Positions 8,312 to 17,365 are shown, counted from the first letter of the stretch. The stretch: 64,000 nt of DNA from Burkholderia multivorans ATCC BAA-247 (GCF_000959525.1 NZ_CP009832.1:2666001-2730000), one strand, 5' to 3'. The notes: generated by a model from the sequence alone, not told the origin. Numbers and translations: made by a program.

Positions 8312-8992
8312 TCAGACCGGCACGGACACCAGTTCGCCGTCCCCCTGCTCTCTATGCTTATGCGCAAGGAAGGACTTGCCCGCGATCTCGACGTCGCCGG
8401 AATAATGCGCCTCGCCCTCCACGCGAACTGCCGGACCACCATCGCCGCCGCCCTTGCCCTGCATGCCACCGTTGAAAGTGAGCAGTTTCTCGGTCGTCGT
8501 GTTGCCAGTGAAGGTCGAGTCCGGCACGTCACCGAGGAATTGCTTCGTGCGCAACGTGACGCCATCCGCGCGCAGCTCCAGCTCGGTGCCACCGATGCGA
8601 AACACGATGCGCCCGCCTGCCGGCACGTCGACGCGGTATTCGTGCTTCTCATGGTCGTAGACTTCGGACGCGCCATCCGGGTAGTCCCATGCCGTCTCGG
8701 ACGGACTGGACCGTGCCGAGCCGCCATGCTGATCGGAGTAATAGCCCGGAGCGGCGTACGCGCCGGCCAGCTCCCCGGACGGTGCAAACATCGACGCCTG
8801 CTCGCCGACGGACGGCGGACGCCAGAAGCGAACGATGCCAGCCGCGGCGGTCTTCCACGGCATCCAGTCGCTCACCCAATCGCCGATACGTACGCGGCAC
8901 AGCGGAGGCTGATACGAGACCTGCTCGACCGTCCCATGCTGCACCATGCAAGCCATGCGGCGGTCGATCTCGCCCAGCTCGTAATCGCTCAT
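8312..8992 (-). CDS. Baseplate spike protein V (P2 gpV-like)
   Basis: A 226-residue protein opening MSDYELGEIDRRMACMVQHG; ATG at 8992 overlaps the upstream stop (ATGA), which decides the start. It has the N-terminal OB-fold of gpV (VSYQPPLCRVRIGDWVSDW, FWRPPSVGEQASMFAPSGEL) followed by a beta-helical spike (GGRIVFRIGGTELELRADGV) and the conserved end SFLAHKHREQGDGE. It is the membrane-piercing tip at the base of the tail. Confidence 0.93.
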   Translation of the reverse strand: MSDYELGEIDRRMACMVQHGTVEQVSYQPPLCRVRIGDWVSDWMPWKTAAAGIVRFWRPPSVGEQASMFAPSGELAGAYAAPGYYSDQHGGSARSSPSETAWDYPDGASEVYDHEKHEYRVDVPAGGRIVFRIGGTELELRADGVTLRTKQFLGDVPDSTFTGNTTTEKLLTFNGGMQGKGGGDGGPAVRVEGEAHYSGDVEIAGKSFLAHKHREQGDGELVSVPV

Positions 8993-9516
8993 GGCGCACC
9001 ACCTCCATCGTTGGCCGGATTCCAGTACTGGCCTTCGTTGCCGCTGCCCGTGTCCGGATCGACGCCCCACAGAATCGCGGGGCCGTCCGGAATGTCGCCC
9101 ATATCCATGCCAAGGCCGAATTCGTGGGTCCATTCGACCAGCCACACGCAATACGTGTCGAGCTGCGGCCGGAACGGATCCTCGGCCACCTGCACGACCT
9201 TGCCCGGCGTAATGGGCAGTTCCCACGTGTTCCCATGCACGACCATCGCAACGCGCGCTGCCACCTCGCGCACGTCGAGCTCCGCGCCTTCGGCGATTGG
9301 ATCGAACACGACGCGGGCCTGCATGCGCGCGATCAGCGGCACATCGCCCGTCCCGTCGTCGTGGCCGGGCTCGAATTCGCTCAGTTCGATGGCAATCAGC
9401 GGCGTGTCGATCTTCTGACCGAGACGCGGGTACGCCTCGATTCGTTTCATCGCAGGCAGCTTCTCGCGCATGCCGCGCTCGATCGCATCGTGTAGCACTT
9501 TCAGGTTCTCAAGCAC
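8989..9516 (-). CDS. Probable tail terminator/completion protein (gpU-like position)
   Basis: A 175-residue protein (MLENLKVLHDAIERGMREKL...) with alternating strands and helices, no signal or membrane segment. It lies between the gpZ-like gene (8-bp overlap) and gpV (4-bp overlap), where lambda and chimeric phages place the tail terminator that caps the tube and joins it to the head. The call rests mainly on gene order and size; no catalytic motif is expected in this family. Confidence 0.6.
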   Translation of the reverse strand: MLENLKVLHDAIERGMREKLPAMKRIEAYPRLGQKIDTPLIAIELSEFEPGHDDGTGDVPLIARMQARVVFDPIAEGAELDVREVAARVAMVVHGNTWELPITPGKVVQVAEDPFRPQLDTYCVWLVEWTHEFGLGMDMGDIPDGPAILWGVDPDTGSGNEGQYWNPANDGGGAP

Positions 9517-10036
9517 GGCGCATCACCTTCTGCAGTTCGTAGTTCACTTCCTGACGGAGAATTACCATCAGCCGGGCCTCGCATGCCTTGGCCGCACGTC
9601 GGAACGCCGGGTCGCCCGACTGCTGCCACGAAACCGTGATCAGCCGGTACGGCATGCGCTCCTTGCCGACACGCTCGTATATCGGGCCATCGGGCTTTCG
9701 CTTCGTTTGCCGCCACGCACCTTCGAACGACCGGCGGCCGACACGCATGCCCTTGCGCGTTTTCGTTGCCTTTCCGAGCCGATGCGCTTCGATCGGGTTC
9801 AAACCGAGCCACACCTTGCCGGTATCGGCCGAGCGGAGAAAGAAGTAGAGGCGGCTACGGATCACCTTCTGCGGGATCTTCGTCGCCGCCCCGACTTCCT
9901 TCGCGGTCTGGCTCTTGATCCAGCCCGCCGTCTTGCGCAACGTCCGTCGCCACGCACCCTGTATCGCGGACGGCGACAACCCTTGCAGCACGGCCATCGC
10001 CTCTTTGATATCGATTTCGATCTTCAGATCGTCCAT
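9509..10036 (-). CDS. Minor tail protein Z (lambda gpZ-like)
   Basis: A 175-residue basic protein (MDDLKIEIDIKEAMAVLQGL...) with the gpZ pattern WRRTLRKTAGWIKSQTAKEV near residues 28-50 and many Arg/Lys residues. gpZ works at the head-tail interface of lambda and influences DNA positioning at the tail. It sits between the small head-tail joining gene and the terminator-like gene, as in lambda (FII-Z-U). Confidence 0.8.
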   Translation of the reverse strand: MDDLKIEIDIKEAMAVLQGLSPSAIQGAWRRTLRKTAGWIKSQTAKEVGAATKIPQKVIRSRLYFFLRSADTGKVWLGLNPIEAHRLGKATKTRKGMRVGRRSFEGAWRQTKRKPDGPIYERVGKERMPYRLITVSWQQSGDPAFRRAAKACEARLMVILRQEVNYELQKVMRRA

Positions 10037-10041
10037 TTCGC

Positions 10042-10332
10042 CTACTGGAGAATGAGGACCGTCCAGCCGGTGCCGTCCGGATGCGCCTCAAGCACGCGGT
10101 AACGCTCGCCCCTTGCGATCAGGATGCTGCCCTGACGGACCGTAGTGGCATCGCGGTCGCGCAGATGAAACACCGGTGCGACGAGCTGCGTGCGCTGGCT
10201 GCCGAGATCCGGCCCGAGCCACGGCGACGCGAACATCCCTTCGACGGGCCGGCCGTCGATCGTGATATCCGCGTCGCCGAGATCACGCAGCACCGCAGCA
10301 TCGACGTCCGAGATCAGATCCCGGAACGCCAC
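10042..10332 (-). CDS. Head-tail joining protein (lambda gpFII-like)
   Basis: A 96-residue beta-rich protein (MAFRDLISDVDAAVLRDLGD, then GSILIARGERYRVLEAHPDG). Length and position between capsid and gpZ fit the lambda FII/phage-attach family, which forms the connector on which the tail docks. Only 1 bp separates it from the capsid stop. Confidence 0.78.
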   Translation of the reverse strand: MAFRDLISDVDAAVLRDLGDADITIDGRPVEGMFASPWLGPDLGSQRTQLVAPVFHLRDRDATTVRQGSILIARGERYRVLEAHPDGTGWTVLILQ

Positions 10333-10333
10333 G

Positions 10334-11329
10334 TCACACCTTCAGCTTGACGATCGCCTTCGGGCGCGTGCAGAGGTGAACCGGGTTCGACTGCGCCTCG
10401 ATGTCGACGCCCTTGCCGAACTGCGCGAGTTCCTGCTTCGCGTAGTACGGCAGACCCGTCGTGTTCACCGCTTCAACGTAGTCGGCCGGCGCGAAACGCG
10501 TGATGAACAGCTCCGGCACGCCTTCCGGCACTGCGTACGCTTCGTCGTCCGCGACGTAACCGATGTCGCCGACGCGCCCGCGATATCGTTCGAACGTGCA
10601 CCCGCCGAAGTCGAACGCATCGCGCCCGTCGCCCCGCAGCTGCGCGGCCATAACGGACGCAAGATACGTTTCCTTCACCGACTTCGCGACGATCAGCTTG
10701 TTCCAGAACTCGCGCCCGCAGAACACGCGCACGCCGGTGTAAGCCGTCGCGCCGAGCGCGTCCTCGATCGCGTCCTGGACTTCGACACACTTCACGCGGA
10801 TCTCGGTTGTCGCCGTCGCCAGCTCGAACGGAATCACGGTCTGGTCGATTCCGAAGTACTTCAGCAGGTCGATCAGCACTGTCGTACCGTCCGCGTCGAG
10901 CACCGCTCCCTTGATCGCGCCGATTCGATGGAACTCATGCGTCGCGTCGAGCTGACGACGCAGCTTCGCCAAGCGCCGGTTCACGACGGTCTGCAGCGCT
11001 TCCAGCTCCGTCTCGGAGCCGAAGGCACGCAGGTTCTGGATTTCGTCCGCCTTCAGGAATGCGCGCTGCGGCAGATGCACCGTGTTGAACGGGATCATGC
11101 TGCGCTTGCTGCCGACGACGACCGCCGCCGGCGTGCCGCGCTCACCGGCCGGAACAAGCGACAGCGTGTCGCCGTCACGCTCGATCTGCACGGTCGTCGT
11201 CGTGATGCCGTCCTCTTCGAACAGGCCGAGTGCGCCGATGCGTCCCGGTACGTGCGGCTGATCATTGATTGCAGCGGTAAGGGACGACAGCGAAAACGCG
11301 TCGTCTTGAAACAGGGCGATGTCCGCCAT
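10334..11329 (-). CDS. Major capsid protein (lambda gpE family)
   Basis: A 331-residue capsid subunit opening MADIALFQDDAFSLSSLTAA, with the gpE-family features RSMIPFNTVHLPQRAFLKAD, CGREFWNKLIVAKSVKETYL and VPEGVPELFITRFAPADYVE. Length is close to lambda gpE (341). It builds the HK97-fold shell stabilised by the decoration protein encoded upstream. A strong intrinsic terminator precedes it, so its high expression must rely on antitermination or a local promoter. Confidence 0.95.
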   Translation of the reverse strand: MADIALFQDDAFSLSSLTAAINDQPHVPGRIGALGLFEEDGITTTTVQIERDGDTLSLVPAGERGTPAAVVVGSKRSMIPFNTVHLPQRAFLKADEIQNLRAFGSETELEALQTVVNRRLAKLRRQLDATHEFHRIGAIKGAVLDADGTTVLIDLLKYFGIDQTVIPFELATATTEIRVKCVEVQDAIEDALGATAYTGVRVFCGREFWNKLIVAKSVKETYLASVMAAQLRGDGRDAFDFGGCTFERYRGRVGDIGYVADDEAYAVPEGVPELFITRFAPADYVEAVNTTGLPYYAKQELAQFGKGVDIEAQSNPVHLCTRPKAIVKLKV

Positions 11330-11353
11330 ACAACCTCCAACATGGAAATGGAT

Positions 11354-11382
11354 ACAAAAAAGGCCACGCGCAGTGCGTGGCC
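11354..11382 (-). terminator. Intrinsic terminator between decoration and capsid genes
   Basis: GGCCACGC (11362-11369) pairs with GCGTGGCC (11375-11382); on the minus strand the stem is followed by TTTTTTG. It is a perfect 8-bp GC-rich stem with a U-run, inside the late operon. Confidence 0.8.
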
Positions 11383-11402
11383 CTGAATGGCGCTTAGGAC
11401 GG

Positions 11403-11747
11403 TCAGCGGACGATCACGTGCCGCTCGGCGAGATCGCTGCGGCCGGCAACGTCGAGCCCGGTCAACAGCGCACCGGCGACCTCGGCGAGCCGCACGATGC
11501 CCGTCGCCGGGCGCGGCGCGTCCGACGCCGGCAGCGGCGCATAGAGCACTGCCGCCGCGACTTCCGAGCCGTCGTTCGCCGCGTTGTCGTAGGGTGCATA
11601 CTCACCGGTGCTCGTCACGCCGAGCACCTGTCCGGCCGGCAGCGCCGGCCCCGCCTTGACCACGATGCGCTCGCGCGAAATCTGCCCGTTGCCTTCCGAC
11701 ACGAGAAATTCGGCCGTCAGCACGCCTTGTTGCTTCACGTTCGACAT
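11403..11747 (-). CDS. Head decoration protein D (lambda gpD family)
   Basis: A 114-residue protein (MSNVKQQGVLTAEFLVSEGN...) of lambda gpD size (110), with the family's beta-rich core (AGQVLGVTSTGEYAPYDNAA) and C-terminal SDLAERHVIV. gpD trimers clamp the expanded capsid at three-fold sites. It lies between the protease and the capsid gene, exactly as C-D-E in lambda. Confidence 0.93.
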   Translation of the reverse strand: MSNVKQQGVLTAEFLVSEGNGQISRERIVVKAGPALPAGQVLGVTSTGEYAPYDNAANDGSEVAAAVLYAPLPASDAPRPATGIVRLAEVAGALLTGLDVAGRSDLAERHVIVR

Positions 11748-11771
11748 GAGTTTTCCCCTCCTCGGGTAACG

Positions 11772-12845
11772 TCAAAGTTGCTTGCCGCTCTTGCGAGCCG
11801 CGTAGATGGACGCCGCTCGCGGCGCGTTCGCGACCACGGTCGACTCGGCCGGTGCGACCGGTTGAGCGCGATGATTGATCCGCGTCTGCGACGCGGTCAC
11901 ACGCTCGAACAGCCGTGCGCGAACCTGATCGGGCGACAGGCCGTCCGCCACGAACCCCGCTGTCAGCTCGGTCAGATTCGCCGCGAGACAGATGCCCGCA
12001 ATGTCCTGCGCGTTGCGGATCGCCGCATCGACCGTCGCGCGATCGCGCAGTCCGGTCGCGAGTACGATGCCTTCGGCGCAGTGCTCGATGCGCGCGTCAC
12101 GGCACGCCGCATACACGTGCGACGCAAGCGCCGTTACGTCCGGCGCCGCCTGCGGTGCCGGCGCCGGGGTGGGCTGCGGCTCAGGAACGGGCGGCGCTTC
12201 GGCATCGTCGGCAAGCAGCGCACGGATCGGATCCGGCACGGCCGCGAACCGCGCGACGTGTCGCGCAGCGCCCGCATACGCCGCGATACGGATCGGCTCG
12301 GCGATCGTGTCGCAGAACCCCTGCTCCTGCGCCTGCGCGGCGGTGAGCCACGTTTCCGCGTCCATGATGGCCCGCACTTCGTCCTCGGTCCGGCCGCTGC
12401 GCTTGACGTAAGCCGCGAGCATGTTGTCCGACGTGCTGTCGAGCAGGTCCGCGAGCTTGCGCAGGTCCGCGGCCTCGCCGGCTGCGACCGTGTGCGGGTT
12501 GTGAATCATCAGCATCGCGTTCGACGGCATCACGATCTCGTCGCACGCCATCAGAATCAGCGATGCCGCCGATGCAGCGACGCCGTCGACGCGGCCCGTC
12601 ACCTTGCCGGCGTGCCGACGCAGCGCGTTGTAGATCGTGAATGCGTCGAACACGTCGCCGCCCATCGAATTCACGGCCACGACGATCGACGTCGCCGTTG
12701 CGGCGACCTCATCGAGCTTCGACGCGAACAGTTCTGCGTCCGTACCCCAGAAGCCGATATCGCCGTAGATCCGGATCTCGGCCACCTGCTCGCCGGCCGC
12801 GTTCGCCTGCGCCCGGATGTCCCACCAACGCTTCTTTCCCTTCAT
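11772..12845 (-). CDS. Head maturation protease / scaffold (ClpP-like, lambda gpC)
   Basis: A 357-residue protein. ATG at 12845 overlaps the portal stop (ATGA) and is preferred to longer frames. The N-terminal ~200 residues are a ClpP-like serine protease (IRIYGDIGFWG, VNSMGGDVFDAFTIYNALRR) with nucleophile Ser92 in GVAASAAS and His115 in MLMIHNPH. A Pro/Ala linker (VPEPQPTPAPAPQ) joins it to a C-terminal scaffold-like helix region. It processes the portal and scaffold during prohead maturation. The stop lies inside a copy of the dispersed AAAG..CTT motif (11774-11784). Confidence 0.93.
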   Translation of the reverse strand: MKGKKRWWDIRAQANAAGEQVAEIRIYGDIGFWGTDAELFASKLDEVAATATSIVVAVNSMGGDVFDAFTIYNALRRHAGKVTGRVDGVAASAASLILMACDEIVMPSNAMLMIHNPHTVAAGEAADLRKLADLLDSTSDNMLAAYVKRSGRTEDEVRAIMDAETWLTAAQAQEQGFCDTIAEPIRIAAYAGAARHVARFAAVPDPIRALLADDAEAPPVPEPQPTPAPAPQAAPDVTALASHVYAACRDARIEHCAEGIVLATGLRDRATVDAAIRNAQDIAGICLAANLTELTAGFVADGLSPDQVRARLFERVTASQTRINHRAQPVAPAESTVVANAPRAASIYAARKSGKQL

Positions 12846-14332
12846 TCGCCATCCCCATTTGAAAAACCGCCTCCACCGTCGACCGGTTCGAGCGTGTCGT
12901 ACCGAAGGCCGAGCCGCAGCTCGCGCGCAAGATCGGCCGCGTTCTCGTCGTCCACCTGCTCGGGGTCGTCGCCGCGCGCGAGCACCGCGCCCGAACGGCT
13001 CGCCAGTCCGGCCCGGATCTCCATTCGCTTCGCCGTGACGTCCTGCACGGGATGGATGTACGGCCAGCCCTGCGGCACCCATCGAACCCGCAGGTAGTCG
13101 CGCCGGTTTCGGTAGTAGTCCGGCATCGGCATCGCACCCGACAACGCGCAAGCATCGACCCACCAGCGCCAGACCTTCCGGCAGAACTGGTGAATGAACA
13201 CGTTCCATTGCAGCTGCTCGATCGAGCGGCGGAACTCGTTCAGGATCACGCGCAGCACGCGGTCGCTCACGTCGCGCAGGTCGCCGGTCAGCACTTCGTA
13301 CGGCATGCCGACCGACGCCGCTGCGGCCATCAGTTGCTGGCGCATGAACGGGCCGTAGTCGGCACCCGCACCCGGCGGCGCAGCGAACTTCACGTCCTCG
13401 CCGGGCGCAAGCTCCTGCATGCTGCCCGGCTCGAGCGAAACGACGGGCGAGAACCCGTCGACGTCGTACTGCATGGCGCCGCCGGTCACCGGATCGCCCG
13501 GCATGCCCGGCTCGGTCGGCGGCTTCGTGATGAAGCCGGCAAAGAGGTTGCTGACCTCCTGTCGAAACAGCACCGCGTCATCGAAGTTGTCGAGTGACTT
13601 CAGCCGAAGCAGCACGGTCGACAGCTCCGGAACGCCGCGCACCTGACCGGGCCGAAGCGCGAGAAAGACGTGCGCAATCTCATCGGCCGGCACGCGCACG
13701 GTCTGCATGTTCGCGATCGATGCGCGCCCGTACTCGCCGGGATGACGCCGCAGCAGGTGATACGCGACACGTCGGCCGTCTGCGTCGAACTCGACGCCGT
13801 TGATGATCTCGCCACCGGGAACCAGCTCGTTTTTCTCCATCGGCAGCAGATCGCCTTCGAGTAGCTGGATCTGTATCGGCACCGCGAGCCCGTCGCGCGG
13901 GCTGCGCATCCGGCGACGTACCAGCACCTCGCCGTCGCTGAAAAACGACCGTGCGGCCAGCGTCTGGATGCCCGCGATGTCGAACACGTCGTCGGCGTCG
14001 ATCTCGTGCCCGCTGTCCTCCCAAAGTTGCTTTTGCATCTTGCGCACTGCATCGTTCGGATGCTGCGGATGCGCTTGAATGCCCGTGCCGATCGTGTTCG
14101 AAACGAGTCGCGCGATCGCCGTCTTGGCCCACGGGTCGTTTCGGATCGCGTCGCGCGCGCGAGAACGCATGAGCGACAGGTTTTGCACGGCAGCCGTGTT
14201 CGGCCCCGCCCCTGATACTCGCCACGACTTCGCCCGCGCCCCTACGGTGCTCGCCGATTCGTATGCCGCCGCCTTCAACCGCGTCGGCACCACGAAGCCA
14301 CGCCGGGCGAGCGCGGGATACGTGCGACTCAT
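12842..14332 (-). CDS. Portal protein (lambda gpB family)
   Basis: A 496-residue portal of the lambda type, opening MSRTYPALARRGFVVPTRLK. Diagnostic stretches are SLMRSRARDAIRNDPWAKTA, RLVSNTIGTGIQAHP, ALRPGQVRGVPELSTVLLRL and YEVLTGDLRDVSDRVLRVIL. It forms the dodecameric DNA entry ring. It overlaps gpW upstream and the protease downstream by 4 bp each. Confidence 0.96.
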   Translation of the reverse strand: MSRTYPALARRGFVVPTRLKAAAYESASTVGARAKSWRVSGAGPNTAAVQNLSLMRSRARDAIRNDPWAKTAIARLVSNTIGTGIQAHPQHPNDAVRKMQKQLWEDSGHEIDADDVFDIAGIQTLAARSFFSDGEVLVRRRMRSPRDGLAVPIQIQLLEGDLLPMEKNELVPGGEIINGVEFDADGRRVAYHLLRRHPGEYGRASIANMQTVRVPADEIAHVFLALRPGQVRGVPELSTVLLRLKSLDNFDDAVLFRQEVSNLFAGFITKPPTEPGMPGDPVTGGAMQYDVDGFSPVVSLEPGSMQELAPGEDVKFAAPPGAGADYGPFMRQQLMAAAASVGMPYEVLTGDLRDVSDRVLRVILNEFRRSIEQLQWNVFIHQFCRKVWRWWVDACALSGAMPMPDYYRNRRDYLRVRWVPQGWPYIHPVQDVTAKRMEIRAGLASRSGAVLARGDDPEQVDDENAADLARELRLGLRYDTLEPVDGGGGFSNGDGE

Positions 14333-14535
14333 CGCACCCCCTTGCCCGCGTGCCGCAGCCGGAAGATCGTTGAGCGCCCTGCAGCGCCGCTCAGATCGCG
14401 AATGATCTCGGTGCGCGCTTCGCGCAGCTCGGCGATCGAGCGATATTTCACTCGTCGATCCGCGTACTGGACTTCCAGCTCGCCTTTAGCGATCGCCGAC
14501 TGGATACGCTCCAGATCCTGCTTTGTGTATGCCAT
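14329..14535 (-). CDS. Head-tail connector gpW (lambda gpW family)
   Basis: A 68-residue protein (MAYTKQDLERIQSAIAKGEL...) with the gpW fold pattern ending LREARTEIIRDLSGAAGR. ATG at 14535 is preferred over 14541 because AGGAGG lies 5 bases upstream of it. lambda gpW is 68 residues and binds the portal after packaging. It lies between TerL and the portal, as in lambda. Confidence 0.93.
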   Translation of the reverse strand: MAYTKQDLERIQSAIAKGELEVQYADRRVKYRSIAELREARTEIIRDLSGAAGRSTIFRLRHAGKGVR

Positions 14536-14544
14536 GAACACCTC

Positions 14545-16659
14545 CTAGCGTCGCGACAGGTAGCTCGACCGCCCGACTCGACGCCCCTGAATGCGCGAAA
14601 CCCCGCTCGGTGGCGGGGTTTCGGTGGGTTTTGCAGCTTGCGGCGCGAGCCGCGGGTTCTCGACGGCAACCGGTTCGGCCGGCGGATCGGGCAACGGCTC
14701 AACCGGTAGCACCGAAGGCAACGTTTCCAACACGGGAACCGCGTCGAACAACGAAACCTGAGAGACACGGTGCTGTTCCAGTTGCCAGTGCTCCTCCTTC
14801 ATCAGATGAACCTTGACGCTGCGAGCCGCATGGAGCGCGTAGCCTTCGCAGTCCAGCGCCTCGTTTCTCGCACCGGCCTTCTTTTGCCACACGCGCTTGC
14901 CGCCGCGCGGCCCCGGCACCTTCACCTCGGCCGTGAGCTGCGACAGGTAGTCGCCGCGTACGTCGCGATACCAGTGCATGCGGCCCGGCCCGTCGCCTTC
15001 GAGCTTCAGCCGGTTTTCCAGAATCAGATCCTTCGCGCGGCTCACGCCGACCATGTACGGGCGCAGACCGTACTTCGCGGCCTTGCTGTTGTTCCGGGTC
15101 GAATCGATCGATGCCTTCGGCACGCTGAAGATCTCCGCGTCCGGGTTGCTGCTGCCCTTGACCGCCATCACGTGATGCCCGGCCTGTTGCGCCGCGCGCA
15201 CGTACTTGTAGACGGCGTCCGACGTGGAGCCGTCCGACGAGTCGATCGACGTCGCGCGCACGCGCAGCAGCCAGCCGTTTTCATGCCGGTAGCCGTGCGT
15301 CAGAAGCGTCGTGAGCGCACCCCATACGCCGCCGACGAGCGGATCCTGCTGTTGCTCGAGCACGTTGCCGTGGATCTCGCCCCACGCGACGAGCCAGCTT
15401 TCCTCGCCGCGCCCCCATGCGCGAAGGATGATCGCCAGACGGTCGTGCTGCACGTCGACGCCGAGCGTCAGCAGCAGGCCGCCGGCCGGCACCGTCAGTT
15501 CGTCCTACGGCAGCGCCCGTTCGGCGAGCACATCGAGCTCGGGCAGGTCGCTCTTGTACTTGTACGGCCGGCCCTGCGAGTTGTTCACGAACGAGCGCAT
15601 TTTCGTGTCGTCGCCCTCGCGCAGCGCCTTCTCGGCCGTCAGCCACTTCTTGACCAGTTCGGCCATGTTGGAGCCGGGAAACGGCGACACCAGCTCGTTG
15701 ATACGAAAGCCGGCGACACCGTGAAACGGCGCAGTGGCGACCCACCGCCCGCGGCGTACCGCACGAATGCGTGCCGCGTCGTCCCACAACGAACCACAAT
15801 GCGGACAGGTATAGCGGGCCGACTCCGGCCGAGCGCGGCCGTACACCTCGTGCACGACATCCGCGTCCTCGCTCCACGTGACGTTTTCCCATGCAAGTTC
15901 GTGCTCTTCGTCGCAGTCGGGACACGGCACCAGATACACGCGCTGATCGGACGCCGCGTATGCCTGCTGGATCCGCGACAGACCGTCGACAGTCGGCGTA
16001 CCGCCCAAGATCATCTTGCGGCGCCGGGCCGAATAGCTCTTGTTCCGCTCCTCGAGCAGCGTGATCGAGTCGCCCTGCTCGCGCACGTTCGTGTTCGCGT
16101 CGTCCGGCTCTTCGACGGCCACGACCGGGGCCGGCGTCGACTTCACTTCGTCCGGCGCATTCGACGTGATGAACTTCAGGAAGCCACGGGCGAACGTCTT
16201 GTGATCCCACAGGTTGTTTTTATCCCGCGCCGAATGCACCGGCAGTTTGGCCGAAAGCCGAGGCGTCACCTCGACCATCGGTTCGAACTTTTCGAGGTTG
16301 AACTTCTTCGCCGTCTTCTCTTTCGGGAACATCACGATCATCGGACACGGATCGACGTCGATCCGCTTGCCGATGTAGTTCAGCAGGACGCCGTCCGTCC
16401 ACGCGACCTGCGCCGATTTCATGCACACAACCTTCTGCACGTTCGGATCGTCCAGCGCGTCGTGCATGCCAAACACCCACGGCGTGATGGCCGGGTTATA
16501 GCGCCCCGGCGTAGCGGTCGCTTTCGCGCTCATCCTCCGATGCTTGCGCGCCCATTCGGTCGTCCCGATCCGCTCCGGTGGACGCAGCATCTTCGCGATC
16601 CGGCGAATCACTGCGTGCACCGTCTGGGTCGTATTCAGAAAGCTGCTCAAGGCATCCAT
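14545..16659 (-). pseudogene. Terminase large subunit (lambda gpA family), interrupted by in-frame TAG
   Basis: One continuous frame encodes a GpA-type terminase, but codon 385 is TAG (15505-15507) between ALP and DELTVPAGGLLLTLGVDVQ. The first part (384 residues) has the packaging ATPase: MKSAQVAWTDGVLLNYIG near residue 80, VVAVEEPDD, and a zinc ribbon (CPDC...CPHC). The second part, intact from about 15492, holds the nuclease half (LTLGVDVQHDRL) and a Pro-rich tail. Homologues usually have Tyr or a similar residue here; TAC or TAT to TAG is one substitution. Unless the amber codon is suppressed or a sequencing error, packaging should fail. A 10-bp stem hairpin (14597-14622) lies in the 3' coding part. 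Confidence 0.85.
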
Positions 16660-17065
16660 AGATATGCTCGTTCAACCATTCGACGTCGACGTGGACGCCG
16701 TATAGCGCGTGCAGCTCCTGCACCAGCTTGTCGGCGAGCGACAGCAGTTCCGTTTGAAAAGCGCCGACCATCAGGCCGTATGCCTGTTCCAGCTGCGCCG
16801 CGTTGACGAGCTGCCCTTTCTTCTCGGCCAGCGTCAGCAATTTGATCTCGCGGTCGACGCGCTCCGTCATCGCGCGCTCGGCGACGAGATCGATGCCGGT
16901 CTCGCTCGCGCGGCCGGCAGCGACTTCGCGCAAGTGCCGGATATACGCGACGCGAATCTCGTCCATCGACGCGGTCTTGTAATCGAGCCGAGCCTTGTCG
17001 ACAAACCGTGAAACGGCCGACTGATCAAGATCAAGATGCTCGGCGATCTGCTGTTGAGTCGGCAT
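16496..17065 (-). CDS. Terminase small subunit (Nu1-like)
   Basis: A 189-residue DNA-packaging recognition subunit. The N-terminal HTH (PTQQQIAEHLDLDQSAVSRF) binds the cos/pac site, the middle is helical (ERVDREIKLLTLAEKKGQLV), and the C-terminal half should contact TerL. It overlaps the TerL frame by 164 bp; the acidic, low-complexity C-terminus (DPDGARSDSPDRED) is encoded in the overlap. Confidence 0.88.
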   Translation of the reverse strand: MPTQQQIAEHLDLDQSAVSRFVDKARLDYKTASMDEIRVAYIRHLREVAAGRASETGIDLVAERAMTERVDREIKLLTLAEKKGQLVNAAQLEQAYGLMVGAFQTELLSLADKLVQELHALYGVHVDVEWLNEHIYGCLEQLSEYDPDGARSDSPDREDAASTGADRDDRMGAQASEDERESDRYAGAL

Positions 17066-17096
17066 GAATATGACCCCCTAGGGAGACTCGCCAGTA

Positions 17097-17126
17097 GAGA
17101 AAAAACGCGGGTGCGAGCCCCCGCGT
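17097..17126 (-). terminator. Intrinsic terminator upstream of terminase genes
   Basis: ACGCGGG (17105-17111) pairs with CCCGCGT (17120-17126); on the minus strand it is followed by TTTTTTC. It lies 30 bp before TerS in the direction of late transcription. Confidence 0.7.
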
Positions 17127-17155
17127 GTGGCGATGCCCAGAGGGTCCCCGCCTGC

Positions 17156-17350
17156 TCAAAAAGTAGGCAGACCCGCGCCGATCGCGACATCGGCGGTCAC
17201 ACCGTCGCCTGCTCGGTCCATCGCCCACACGACACGGTCCATCGCGTCGTCAAACACGAAGCACCGCGCAGTAACGCGCCCCACGCTTCGATCTTCATCC
17301 CACGTCGACCAGACCTCGCTCGGCCCGGTGCTCGTCGACTCGATTCGCAT
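17156..17350 (-). CDS. Small phage protein of unknown function
   Basis: A 64-residue beta-rich protein (MRIESTSTGPSEVWSTWDED...). The internal ATG at 17350 is chosen because the alternative at 17368 lies inside a terminator stem. It carries alternating hydrophobic residues (GRVTARCFVFDDAMDRVVWA) and no signal peptide. It is the first small gene upstream of TerS between two terminators. Support is only codon composition and placement. Confidence 0.45.
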   Translation of the reverse strand: MRIESTSTGPSEVWSTWDEDRSVGRVTARCFVFDDAMDRVVWAMDRAGDGVTADVAIGAGLPTF

Positions 17351-17365
17351 TTCAGCGCCCCAATG

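Noticed and set aside
11319-13097. Long plus-strand frame opposite decoration protein and protease
   Set aside because: Antisense shadow; no ribosome binding site or recognisable domain.
14770-16806. Long plus-strand frame opposite the terminase
   Set aside because: Antisense shadow with Arg/Val-rich composition; the minus strand holds the recognised terminase domains.
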